From positions 24,401 through 88,400 of the forward strand of contig PWEL01000025.1 of the NCBI GenBank assembly GCA_003553945.1: a stretch of DNA of 64,000 bases, in the 5' to 3' direction. Both the position numbers and the translations under genes were made by a program. The notes under the pieces were generated by a model. That model was given only the letters and a program-made list of their open reading frames with translations. It did no database searches and was not told the origin of the DNA. Every line of letters starts with the position of its first letter. The stretch's first letter is position 1. Positions 1 to 7,521 of this stretch are shown here, one piece after another. The DNA is from Mollicutes bacterium. GTDB taxonomy: Bacteria; Bacillota_I; Bacilli_A; Izemoplasmatales; Izemoplasmataceae.

Positions 1-297
1 GCGGCGCTTAAGCGACGGGTCCACGATGAAACGGTGGATGATCAGGCTCTTTTGCCTTTGCCATCCAATGACGCGATAGGCTTCCTCGTCTTCTTCCTGC
101 ACCGCCATTACACCATTGATACGGCCGGCGGCGGTGTGCACATAGAGCGCGCCCCTTTCAATGTCCGTTTCAAAATGCCGGCGTCTCGGATAGGAGAGGT
201 CCCACTGATCAATGCCTTCAGCGTGCATCGCTTCAATCGAACGTGCGCTCAATGCATCGATGGCATTCAAGTCTTCTTTTTCAGCTTGTCGTATCAT
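1..297 (-). CDS. GNAT-family N-acetyltransferase, 3' end cut by window edge
   Basis: The first 99 codons of a minus-strand gene are visible; the rest lies outside the window. The protein opens MIRQAEKEDLNAI and continues with the alternating helix/strand pattern typical of the N-terminal half of GNAT acetyltransferases (a leading R-x-A-x-x-x-D-L segment, then a helix ending in a Q-W-D-L-S-Y-P stretch, then a strand reading G-R-I-N-G-V-M-A-V). The acetyl-CoA binding Q/R-x-x-G-x-G/A loop would lie beyond the edge and cannot be checked. The ATG is preceded by AGGTGAAA at good spacing. The acyl acceptor is unknown. It lies directly downstream of rpmA but behind that gene's terminator, so it is probably its own unit. 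Confidence 0.75.
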   Translation of the reverse strand, partial: MIRQAEKEDLNAIDALSARSIEAMHAEGIDQWDLSYPRRRHFETDIERGALYVHTAAGRINGVMAVQEEDEEAYRVIGWQRQKSLIIHRFIVDPSLKRR

Positions 298-314
298 ATT
301 TTCACCTAGAAGTC

Positions 315-320
315 ATTATA
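315..320 (-). promoter_or_regulatory. -10 element of the GNAT gene
   Basis: A TATAAT hexamer lies 17-22 bases upstream of the GNAT start codon on the minus strand. The hexamer 17 bp further upstream (TTCCTT) is a poor -35, so only the -10 is convincing. Confidence 0.4.
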
Positions 321-383
321 CTATACCTTGAAGATTTAAGGAAGAATTCACCCGAAAAAGAGGCATGGACTGGCCGCTGCGCA

Positions 384-410
384 CAAAAAAACCGCCGGGA
401 TGCCGGCGGT
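384..410 (-). terminator. Rho-independent terminator of the rplU-rpmA operon
   Basis: On the minus strand an ACCGCCGG/CCGGCGGT stem with a short loop is followed by a run of seven T, six bases downstream of the rpmA stop codon. Confidence 0.9.
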
Positions 411-415
411 TGTGA

Positions 416-700
416 TTACTCGGGATATACGGATGCGCGTTTCTTGTCCCTGCCCATGCGTTCAAAGCGGACAATGCCATCGACTTTGCTGAAGAGCGTA
501 TCGTCGCCGCCGATGCCCACGTTCATACCGGGGTGCACCTTGGTGCCCCGTTGACGGTAGATGATGGAACCGGCCTTGATTCTCTGCCCGTCCGCACGTT
601 TGGAACCGAGGCGTTTCGCTTCGGAATCGCGCCCGTTCTTCGTCGAGCCGACACCTTTTTTCGTCGCCATGAATGGCATCAATTGAATATCTATCAACAT
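416..700 (-). CDS. rpmA: 50S ribosomal protein L27 with cleavable N-terminal extension
   Basis: Ribosomal protein L27 (94 codons) of the large subunit, whose N-terminus reaches towards the peptidyl transferase centre. The [15 protein letters not shown] and [10 protein letters not shown] signatures are intact. Ahead of the mature TKKGVGS start there is an extension [12 protein letters not shown]. It resembles the Firmicutes L27 pro-sequence (consensus near MLxxxLQxFA) that the cysteine protease Prp removes before ribosome assembly. Start chosen at 700 because GGAGGTGA sits at the correct distance and the extension would otherwise lack its conserved ML start. It follows rplU by 37 bases. In most Firmicutes the prp gene (ysxB) lies in exactly this gap; here it is missing. 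Confidence 0.97.
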   Translation of the reverse strand: MLIDIQLMPFMATKKGVGSTKNGRDSEAKRLGSKRADGQRIKAGSIIYRQRGTKVHPGMNVGIGGDDTLFSKVDGIVRFERMGRDKKRASVYPE

Positions 701-737
701 CGTTCGTCACCTCCGTGTGCATTCGCGATATTTTAAC

Positions 738-1046
738 TTAACTGGTGATGTCTGTGATTTCAAGCTTGGTGTAAGGCTGTCTGTGGCCTTGTTTGCGGTG
801 ATACATCTTCTTGGGCTTGTATTTGAAGACGGTGATTTTCTTCTGCTTGCCATGTTTCAGGACTTTCGCCTTCACTTGGGCGTTTTCAACGTAGGGATTC
901 CCGATGACCGGGGTATCGCCACCGATCAGAAGAACCTCGTCGAACGTCACCGTGTCGCCCTCTTCGGCGTCAATCTTTTCAACGAACACCTCTGCGCCCT
1001 TCTCGACGCGGAGCTGTTTGCCGCCGGTCTCGATCACTGCGTACAT
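738..1046 (-). CDS. rplU: 50S ribosomal protein L21
   Basis: Ribosomal protein L21 (102 aa), an rRNA-binding protein of the large subunit. It opens [11 protein letters not shown], has the G-D-T-V-x-F-D-x-V-L-L-I-G core and ends with the conserved basic segment [18 protein letters not shown] start six codons further upstream is open, but AGGAGGTG is placed for the ATG at 1046 and the family begins here. First gene of the rplU-rpmA operon, driven by the promoter at 1159-1187 through a leader of about 105 bases. Confidence 0.97.
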   Translation of the reverse strand: MYAVIETGGKQLRVEKGAEVFVEKIDAEEGDTVTFDEVLLIGGDTPVIGNPYVENAQVKAKVLKHGKQKKITVFKYKPKKMYHRKQGHRQPYTKLEITDITS

Positions 1047-1152
1047 GCCTGAGCACCTCCTCATTCATAAGACTCGCCATAGGGGTGGCTATGCTTTAAT
1101 ACCCGTTCTGAGCGGTATGCTGCCTGGCATTTGGATGCTGGTCTGAACAGCT
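1047..1152 (-). promoter_or_regulatory. rplU mRNA leader (possible L21 leader element)
   Basis: About 105 untranslated bases separate the predicted start of transcription from rplU. They can form a small CATAG...CTATG hairpin just before the ribosome binding site. Firmicutes rplU genes commonly carry a structured L21 leader thought to give autogenous control; the position agrees. I could not match this sequence to the Rfam model, so the assignment rests on position and length. Confidence 0.4.
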
Positions 1153-1158
1153 TTTTAC

Positions 1159-1187
1159 ATTATACAGGATATGCCGCCGGTTGTAAA
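1159..1187 (-). promoter_or_regulatory. Sigma-A type promoter of rplU-rpmA
   Basis: On the minus strand TTTACA (1182-1187) and TATAAT (1159-1164) are separated by 17 bp. The -10 is a perfect consensus and the -35 has one mismatch. Confidence 0.85.
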
Positions 1188-1203
1188 GGTTTTTAGACCT
1201 CTT

Positions 1204-1881
1204 TTACATTTCTCCCCGTGCTTTGAAGGAAAAGTACTCGCCCTTGCCGATGATGATGTGGTCCAGGATGGCTATATCCATCAGCTTGCCGTTCTCGACC
1301 ATGACGTTGGTGATGCGCCGGTCGCTTTCCGAAGGGGTGGGGTCGCCAGAAGGATGATTGTGGACGAGCACAATGGATGCCGCACTGAGGGTGACTGCGT
1401 GCTTGAAAAGCTCACGTGGATGCACAAGCGCCGAAGAGAGCGAACCGACGAAGAGCTTCTGCTTTTCGATGAGGGCGCCCTTTGTATCGAGATAAAGGGA
1501 ATGGAAGGTCTCCTGCGTGCACATCTCGAGGTCCGTCTTCATGAATTCGTAGACTTTATCAGGGGAGAGGAGCGTTATTTGCTCGGGAAACGATTCGCTT
1601 ATCAGACGACGGCCGATCTCGAGTGCGGCGAGCAGCTGGATCGCCTTGGCCTCCCCCATGCCCTTTGACCGTGTGAGTTCACGTACATTCGTCTGACTGA
1701 GCTTCTTGAGTGTCTTGTATTGACAGGTGATGCGCTGGGACAGTTCAAGCACCGAGCACTGTCTGGTGCCGGTGCGAAGGATGATGGCGATGAGCTCCTG
1801 GGTGGAGAGGGCTTCACGGCCGTAACGGAGAAAACGTTCTCTCGGACGTTCCTTGAATGGCATCTCTTTAATCAAAAACAT
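1204..1881 (-). CDS. radC: RadC/YsxA-family JAMM domain protein
   Basis: Member of the RadC (UPF0758) family, about 225 aa: an N-terminal helix-hairpin-helix-like region (G-x-G-M-G-E-A-K-A-I-Q-L) followed by a JAB/JAMM metalloprotease-like domain. The metal-binding motif H-N-H-P-S-G-D-P-T-P-S-x-S-D is complete near residue 170. Despite the name, the biochemical role is unsettled; a direct role in DNA repair has been questioned. An upstream ATG at 1911 is open but has no ribosome binding site, while AAAGGAGAG precedes 1881. It is the last gene of a set with mutY and the phospholipase D-like gene; its end lies just upstream of the rplU promoter. Confidence 0.93.
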   Translation of the reverse strand: MFLIKEMPFKERPRERFLRYGREALSTQELIAIILRTGTRQCSVLELSQRITCQYKTLKKLSQTNVRELTRSKGMGEAKAIQLLAALEIGRRLISESFPEQITLLSPDKVYEFMKTDLEMCTQETFHSLYLDTKGALIEKQKLFVGSLSSALVHPRELFKHAVTLSAASIVLVHNHPSGDPTPSESDRRITNVMVENGKLMDIAILDHIIIGKGEYFSFKARGEM

Positions 1882-1925
1882 GATATCTCTCCTTTCGGAC
1901 GAATAATTCATCCGAAAGCAGGGAA

Positions 1926-2951
1926 TTACTCCTCAAGCGCATCGATGATTTTTCTGTGCGCCCTGGAGATGGCATGAGGGAACGTTGCAAGAGCATGCGC
2001 GAAGGGGCTTCTCCGCGGGCTGCTTGCCTTATAGACATGCATATGCCAGACCTTGTGCGTGAAGGTGTGTGTGAAGGTCTGCATGAACTCGGGTTCGGAG
2101 AGTTTCACTCCATAATCCTCCTCGAACGCTCCGATCGCCTGTTCAAGGGTGCCGGTGTATTGAGGGAATTCATACATGTTCGCAAGCAGGCCGGCTTTGG
2201 GACGCTTGCGCAGGAAGTATCCGTTGCCGGCATCAACTAGCAATGTAATATAGTGTTCATGCGTTTTACGACGCGATGCGCTCTTGAAAGGGAATTCATC
2301 CTGCCTTTTTTGTTTGTATGCGAAGCAATGAGCCGGCAGTGGACATTCGCCGCACCGCGGCCGCTTCAGACATATGAGCGCGCCGACCTCCATGAGCCCC
2401 TGGGTGAAATCACTCGGCGTGGTCTGCGCGATCGGTGTCTTCAGCACATCCTCGATCTCCCGCATATGTTTCACCTTGCGCACGTCCTTCTCATAAAGCA
2501 GGATCCGGCTCATCACACGCATCACATTGCCATCGACGGCAGGGATGGGCTTTTCGAAGGCTATGGAGAGGATGGCGCCGGCAGTGTAGCGTCCGACGCC
2601 CTTGAGTTTCTTCATCTCCTCGAAAGTATCTGGAAAGGCGCCGTATTCATAGACGATCGTCCGTGCAGTTTCATGCAGATAGCGGGCGCGGCTGTAATAG
2701 CCGAGCCCCTCCCACATCTTGAGGACAGTTTCGAAAGGAGCGTCCGCAAGCGTGTTGACATCCGGGAAGCGCTGCATGAAACGTTCGTAGTAGGGAAGCA
2801 TCGTGGCGATCTGTGTCTGTTGGAGCATGAGTTCGCTCACGAGAATCTCGTAGGGGTCCCGGCGATGCCTGAAAGGGAGGTCCCGCCGGTTGAGACGATA
2901 CCAGCGAGAAAGGTCGTGCGCGAACTTTTTCGGGTCTGTGAGTTTTTCCAT
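1926..2951 (-). CDS. mutY: A/G-specific adenine DNA glycosylase
   Basis: MutY (341 aa) removes adenine mispaired with 8-oxoguanine. Visible features: the helix-hairpin-helix core with E-L-M-L-Q-Q-T-Q (contains the catalytic Glu), L-K-G-V-G-R-Y-T-A-G, the catalytic Asp in V-D-G-N-V-M-R-V, the [4Fe-4S] loop C-x6-C-x2-C-x5-C near residues 200-216, and a C-terminal NUDIX-like domain (about residues 235-340) that recognises 8-oxoG. Length is normal for the family. An AAGGAG precedes the start. It lies 15 bases after the phospholipase D-like gene and 44 bases before radC, so it is probably co-transcribed with both. Confidence 0.97.
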   Translation of the reverse strand: MEKLTDPKKFAHDLSRWYRLNRRDLPFRHRRDPYEILVSELMLQQTQIATMLPYYERFMQRFPDVNTLADAPFETVLKMWEGLGYYSRARYLHETARTIVYEYGAFPDTFEEMKKLKGVGRYTAGAILSIAFEKPIPAVDGNVMRVMSRILLYEKDVRKVKHMREIEDVLKTPIAQTTPSDFTQGLMEVGALICLKRPRCGECPLPAHCFAYKQKRQDEFPFKSASRRKTHEHYITLLVDAGNGYFLRKRPKAGLLANMYEFPQYTGTLEQAIGAFEEDYGVKLSEPEFMQTFTHTFTHKVWHMHVYKASSPRRSPFAHALATFPHAISRAHRKIIDALEE

Positions 2952-2966
2952 ATGCAGGGGTCTCCT

Positions 2967-4355
2967 TTATAACAATGGGTCGAACCAGTATGTAAGGCCG
3001 TAAAGCATGATAAGAAGGACGCGCCACGGCCATGACTTCTCGAGCGCCTCGCCGCCGTCATCGACATATTCACCGTCCGGACCTACGATAAGCGATTCAT
3101 CGAGCGAGTCCTTCAGTATATCGTGAAGGTGCTCATGAAACGCTTCATCCCGTATCAGAATGGCGCTCTCGGTGCTCAGATACGTGCTCCGCGGGTCCAG
3201 ATTATAAGCACCGATGATGCTTATGTCGTCTCCGAAGGTCATCGTTTTCGCGTGCAGACTGTCCACACCTTGATACTCATAGAGTGTAGTGCGCTCCGCC
3301 AAGGGCTCCCGGTATCGAAGATACCCAGCGGTGGTGAATGGATTGGGGTTGGTCGCCGGCGCATTCGTCAACATGCGGACATCCCGCTGTTCAGTGTCGG
3401 GGATCAATTCAAGCATCTGCTCGGAGAAGACGATGTAGGGGCTCTGGACAAACCATTCATCCCTTGTTTCGGCGAGTTCCGCAAAAGTCCCGAGCATCAC
3501 CGGCTCCTTCTCGAAGCGCGTCAAAGGGTTTCGGAGAAAGGAGGTGTGTTCGACCTCAAGCGCTTCCTCCCGCATGGTCTCATAGGCTCTCGGGACATCC
3601 CTGCGTTCGCTGTGCGCTTCATATGCATCCTGCATGAGGGTTCTTCTTTCCAAAAGCGCGAGGCGTTCCTCAGCGGAAGATGTCCATGAAAACCTCGAAT
3701 TGAAGAGTTCCTCGTAATAGGCGGACATCTCACGCACGGTCTCATGCGTGCCGGACTCCCCGAACACCACGACATCCCGGTCGCGAGTCTCATCGGCGGG
3801 GTCGTCCTTCTCCATGAAATAGCGGTCACCGATATTCCTGCCGCCGCTCATTCCATAAGTCTCATCGACGATGATCAGCTTGTCGTGCAGACGGTTTTGC
3901 AGGGTGTGGGGGAGGAGCGGATTATACGGTTCGTACAGGGCCGCCTCCACATTCTCGTGACTGATCAGCGCCTCGTAGCGCCTTCCCGATTCAAAATACT
4001 GCGTGTGGAACACGGCGTCCAATACGAGGCGTACCTGCACGCCCCTGTCCGCCGCATCCAGAAGCGCCCCATAGAAAATGTCCCTGCTTTCACCGTCGTG
4101 CACGGTATAGTAGGAGACATCGACCGTTTCCTCGGCCTCCTCTATAAGGGCCAGTCTGAGATCCAAAGCCAGACCGCGGTCGTCGAACGCATAGGCGTAG
4201 GTAGTCTCCTCGTTGTCTTCCATGAACGTTTCCACATCGTAGGTGACGTCGCCTTCCATGATGACCGGATGCAAAAATACGAGCCCACCGAAGATAAAGG
4301 TGTGCCCGAACATGAAAAAAAGCGCAAGCATCAAGGGTCTTACCAGTCTGGACAT
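2967..4355 (-). CDS. Phospholipase D-like / cardiolipin synthase-like protein
   Basis: About 463 aa with two phospholipase D half-sites, resembling the ClsC/YmdC branch of cardiolipin synthases rather than the two-TM ClsA type. A hydrophobic segment lies at residues 5-30 and another at the extreme C-terminus. The first HKD motif is intact (H-D-K-L-I-I-V-D followed by G-G-R-N). The second reads L-H-A-K-T-M-T-F-G-D-D: the His and Lys are present, but the canonical Asp position holds Gly and Asp comes one residue later, before the typical N-L-D-P-R-S. Probably a membrane phospholipid transferase or hydrolase. GTG 4364 and ATG 4361 are possible starts; ATG 4355 fits the AGAGGT best. First gene before mutY and radC, divergent from ptsI. 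Confidence 0.8.
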   Translation of the reverse strand: MSRLVRPLMLALFFMFGHTFIFGGLVFLHPVIMEGDVTYDVETFMEDNEETTYAYAFDDRGLALDLRLALIEEAEETVDVSYYTVHDGESRDIFYGALLDAADRGVQVRLVLDAVFHTQYFESGRRYEALISHENVEAALYEPYNPLLPHTLQNRLHDKLIIVDETYGMSGGRNIGDRYFMEKDDPADETRDRDVVVFGESGTHETVREMSAYYEELFNSRFSWTSSAEERLALLERRTLMQDAYEAHSERRDVPRAYETMREEALEVEHTSFLRNPLTRFEKEPVMLGTFAELAETRDEWFVQSPYIVFSEQMLELIPDTEQRDVRMLTNAPATNPNPFTTAGYLRYREPLAERTTLYEYQGVDSLHAKTMTFGDDISIIGAYNLDPRSTYLSTESAILIRDEAFHEHLHDILKDSLDESLIVGPDGEYVDDGGEALEKSWPWRVLLIMLYGLTYWFDPLL

Positions 4356-4371
4356 ACGCATCACCTCTCAT

Positions 4372-4377
4372 ATTATA
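4372..4377 (-). promoter_or_regulatory. -10 element of the phospholipase D-mutY-radC set
   Basis: A perfect TATAAT on the minus strand, 17-22 bases before the phospholipase D-like start. No convincing -35 at the expected distance. Confidence 0.4.
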
Positions 4378-4416
4378 GCGTTTTTTTAATCTTTTGGCTA
4401 TATACGCTCATGTCTT

Positions 4417-4446
4417 TTGTCGAGGTACTGCATATTGTGTTAGAAT
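4417..4446 (+). promoter_or_regulatory. Promoter of ptsI
   Basis: TTGTCG (4417-4422) and TAGAAT (4441-4446) with 18 bp between them, 21 bases ahead of the start codon, followed by a GAAGGAGG ribosome binding site. Confidence 0.6.
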
Positions 4447-4467
4447 TGATTTGAAGGAGGCGATTCA

Positions 4468-6183
4468 ATGAAAGGTAAAGTCGCAAGCACAGGCTATGGC
4501 ATCGGTGAAGCCGTTGTCGTTGAAAAGGAGACATTGAAGGCCGATAAAGAACACTGTGAAGATGTGAATACATGCATCGATGCTTTCCGCGAAGCCATCG
4601 AAAAGAGCACGGAAGAACTCAGGACCATCCGTGAGAAGTCGACGGAGTCCCTCGGCGAGGAGCACGCAGCCATCTTCGACGCCCACATCGAGATGGCGAA
4701 TGATGTCGAGATCAAGCAACAGGTCGAAAGCAAGATTGAAAACGACGGCGTCAAAGCCGCCTATGCATTCCAGGAAGTGACGGAACAGTTCATAGAGATG
4801 TTCGAGAATATGGAGGACGATTATTTCGCGGCCCGCGCCGCCGACATCAAGGACATCCAGCAGCGCGTGCTCGGGCATCTTCTGGACAAGCCCGTCAAGG
4901 ACCTCTCCCTGCTCGATTCGGCGAGCATCATCGTCGCGCGCGATCTTGCGCCGAGCGACACCGCCGGACTCAATATCGAACACGTCCGGGGGTTCGTCAC
5001 TGAAGCGGGCGGCACCACCTCCCACACCGCCATCATCGCCAGGGCCCTCGGCATCCCCGCGCTCGTGGGCGTGGAGGGAGCGCTTGAAAATGTCGAGGAG
5101 AAGGATACATTGCTGCTGGACGCCCATGAAGGCGAGCTCCACGTCAATCCTGACGAAAAGACGCTCGCGGATGCGAAAGAGAAGATACGGGCGCAGGAAG
5201 CGGAGCGCGAACGGTTAAAACCCTTTGCAAAGAAGAAAACTGAGACCGCCGACGGCAAGGCGATGCCGCTTTACGCCAATATCGGCACCCCCAAGGAGCT
5301 CATCGCCACGAACGAACACGGCGCCGAAGGCATCGGGCTCTTCCGCACGGAGTTCCTCTTCATGGACACTGCCTCAATGCCTGATGAAGGCACGCAGCTC
5401 GAAGCCTATAAAGAAGTGTTCGACACCATCCAGCCTGTCATCGTGCGCACGCTCGATATCGGCGGCGACAAGGCGCTCCCCTATCTCGAGATGCCCGAAG
5501 AGGCGAATCCCTTCCTCGGGCACCGCGCCGTGCACCTCACACTGAGCGAACCCGAACTCTTCAACACGCAGCTTCGCGCGCTTCTTCGCGCCGCGAAGGA
5601 CCAAAAGGAACTCCGCATCATGTTCCCCATGATCGCGACCGTTGAGGAGTTGAAGCGCGCGAAAGAATCCCTCGCGCGCGCAGAAAGTGAGCTAGAGAAG
5701 GAAGGAAAGGACTATCAGCGGAATGTCAAGGTCGGCATCATGATTGAAATCCCGGCCGCGGCGCTCAACGCACGCGCGCTCGGTAAGCACTGCGATTTCT
5801 TCAGCATCGGCACCAACGACCTGATTCAATACGTCTACGCCGCCGACCGCATGAACGAGCACGTCGCCTACCTCTACCGCCCCCTCGACCCGGTGCTTCT
5901 CTCACTGATCAAGGATGTCACCGACGCCGCCCAAGAGACCGACACTGAAATCGGCGTATGCGGCGAGATGGCCGGCGACTTCGACGCCGCGCTCATCCTC
6001 TTCGGCCTCGGACTCGATGAACTGAGCATGTCCCCGGCGCGCATCCTGCCCATCCGCGAAGCGCTCAGCCGCCTGCGCCTGGAACAGCTATCCACCCTCG
6101 CCGACGATGCGCTGAAGGCAGACGGCCCGGAGGAAGTGAGACGCATCGTCCAAGCCTTCAAGGATAAACATCTGAATACCTGA
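4468..6183 (+). CDS. ptsI: Phosphoenolpyruvate-protein phosphotransferase, PTS Enzyme I
   Basis: Enzyme I (571 aa) takes phosphate from PEP and passes it to HPr, feeding all PTS sugar permeases. Visible in order: the N-terminal HPr-binding helical domain, the phosphohistidine site G-G-T-T-S-H-T-A-I-I-A-R near residue 188, the linker, and the PEP-binding TIM barrel with G-I-G-L-F-R-T-E-F-L-F and the catalytic C-G-E-M-A-G near residue 500. Length is normal. Unusually for Firmicutes, ptsH is not adjacent: it lies about 10 kb away at 14837-15100 on the other strand. One of the few plus-strand genes here; it ends in a strong terminator shared with folC. Confidence 0.98.
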   Translation: MKGKVASTGYGIGEAVVVEKETLKADKEHCEDVNTCIDAFREAIEKSTEELRTIREKSTESLGEEHAAIFDAHIEMANDVEIKQQVESKIENDGVKAAYAFQEVTEQFIEMFENMEDDYFAARAADIKDIQQRVLGHLLDKPVKDLSLLDSASIIVARDLAPSDTAGLNIEHVRGFVTEAGGTTSHTAIIARALGIPALVGVEGALENVEEKDTLLLDAHEGELHVNPDEKTLADAKEKIRAQEAERERLKPFAKKKTETADGKAMPLYANIGTPKELIATNEHGAEGIGLFRTEFLFMDTASMPDEGTQLEAYKEVFDTIQPVIVRTLDIGGDKALPYLEMPEEANPFLGHRAVHLTLSEPELFNTQLRALLRAAKDQKELRIMFPMIATVEELKRAKESLARAESELEKEGKDYQRNVKVGIMIEIPAAALNARALGKHCDFFSIGTNDLIQYVYAADRMNEHVAYLYRPLDPVLLSLIKDVTDAAQETDTEIGVCGEMAGDFDAALILFGLGLDELSMSPARILPIREALSRLRLEQLSTLADDALKADGPEEVRRIVQAFKDKHLNT

Positions 6184-6193
6184 TTACCTACGC

Positions 6194-6241
6194 AAAATGT
6201 CAGCGTCTGGGACTAAGTCATCCCAGTCGCTGACATTTTTT
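6194..6241. terminator. Bidirectional terminator between ptsI and folC
   Basis: AAAATGTCAGCG-TCTGGGA / TCCCAG-TCGCTGACATTTTTT forms a long, nearly perfect stem with T runs on both strands, serving two convergent genes. Confidence 0.92.
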
Positions 6242-6261
6242 AATAGCGCGTGCCATGGTAT

Positions 6262-7521
6262 TCACGATGTCATGAAACGTCGGAGGGCACTGATGAAATA
6301 GAGCGACCCGGTCGCATAGAGGATGGCGTTCTCGCCATCCGGTCTGGCATGTTCATAGGCCTCCCTGTAATCCTTGAAAGCATGGACGTTGTTGTGGTCG
6401 CTCTGTTCGGCGAGGACATCCGCTTTCTCGCTGCGCGGATAGGGGATCTCCGTCACATAGAGTTCGTCCGCGAACGTCTCGATGCGCTTGAGCATCGGGA
6501 CATACGCTTTATCCTTCATCACATTGAAGAGGATGCGGATCGTCGCATCGGGATAATAGGTGCGGAGCGCTTCAAGGCTCCTCTCAAGGCTGCTTATGTT
6601 GTGGGCGCCATCGAGGATGACATTGCCGAATCGTTCAAAGCGGCCGGGAAGGTGCGCCTTTTCAAGCCCTTTTTTCTTAGCCTCAAGCGAAAGGTGGAAA
6701 TCATCGCGTTTAGCGAGGATATCAGCGGCTAAGAGTGCCGTATGGGCGTTTTCAACCTGATGCATGCCGAGCATGGATACATTGTAGCGTTCATTCCTAT
6801 AGACGATGACAGTGGGAAGGCCGAGGTCGACGTGTTCAAGGGGGTAATCCTTGGTGAAGTAGACCGGGCTTTTCTTGCTTTTCGCATGCGAACGGAACTG
6901 TTCTAGAAGGACGGGGTCCTTGACGCCGCTTACGAGCGGAACGCCGTCCTTGACAATGCCGAGCTTGTTCTCGGCGATGCTCTCGAGCGTATCGCCGAGA
7001 ATGTGCATGTGGTCGTATCCGACGCTCGTGATGACACTCAGGACAGGCGAAATGACATTCGTCGCATCGAGCGTGCCGCCGAGGCCGACTTCATAAAGGA
7101 CCACATCCACATCGGAGGCCTTGAAATAGAGAAAACTGATGAGCGTCACCATCTCGAAAAACGTGATCTGATCGTTGTAACGCTCCTTGTAGGACGCCTG
7201 CAGGGTGTAGACCTCTTCGATGTAATGCTTCAGGGCGTCATTTGGAATCGGAGCATCATTGATGGCGATGCGTTCGTTGAAGCTTACAACGTAGGGGCTC
7301 GTGAAGGTGCCGACGTTGTAGCCGGCCTCCATGAGCATCTGTTTTAAGAACGTGAGGGTCGAGCCCTTGCCGTTCGTCCCGCCGATATGGATGGTCTTGA
7401 AGCTGATTTCGGGATGCCCGAGCATCTCGCAGGCCTTCTGCATGCGCGTGAGGTCGTATTTATCGCCGAACTTCTTGACTGATTCAATCCAGGACTGCGC
7501 GTCTTTCAAAGTATCAAACAT
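6262..7521 (-). CDS. folC: Bifunctional folylpolyglutamate synthase / dihydrofolate synthase
   Basis: FolC (419 aa) adds glutamate residues to folates, keeping them in the cell and making them better cofactors. It has the Mur-ligase-type P-loop G-G-T-N-G-K-G-S-T near residue 45, followed by T-F-T-S-P-Y-V-V-S-F-N-E-R, E-V-G-L-G-G-T-L-D-A-T-N-V and D-G-A-H-N in the C-terminal half, all family hallmarks. The start at 7521 overlaps the valS stop by 8 bases, so translation is probably coupled; a frame extending further upstream lies wholly inside valS and is rejected. valS-folC is a common Firmicutes arrangement. The folate theme continues with thyA-folA at 26-28 kb. Confidence 0.96.
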   Translation of the reverse strand: MFDTLKDAQSWIESVKKFGDKYDLTRMQKACEMLGHPEISFKTIHIGGTNGKGSTLTFLKQMLMEAGYNVGTFTSPYVVSFNERIAINDAPIPNDALKHYIEEVYTLQASYKERYNDQITFFEMVTLISFLYFKASDVDVVLYEVGLGGTLDATNVISPVLSVITSVGYDHMHILGDTLESIAENKLGIVKDGVPLVSGVKDPVLLEQFRSHAKSKKSPVYFTKDYPLEHVDLGLPTVIVYRNERYNVSMLGMHQVENAHTALLAADILAKRDDFHLSLEAKKKGLEKAHLPGRFERFGNVILDGAHNISSLERSLEALRTYYPDATIRILFNVMKDKAYVPMLKRIETFADELYVTEIPYPRSEKADVLAEQSDHNNVHAFKDYREAYEHARPDGENAILYATGSLYFISALRRFMTS

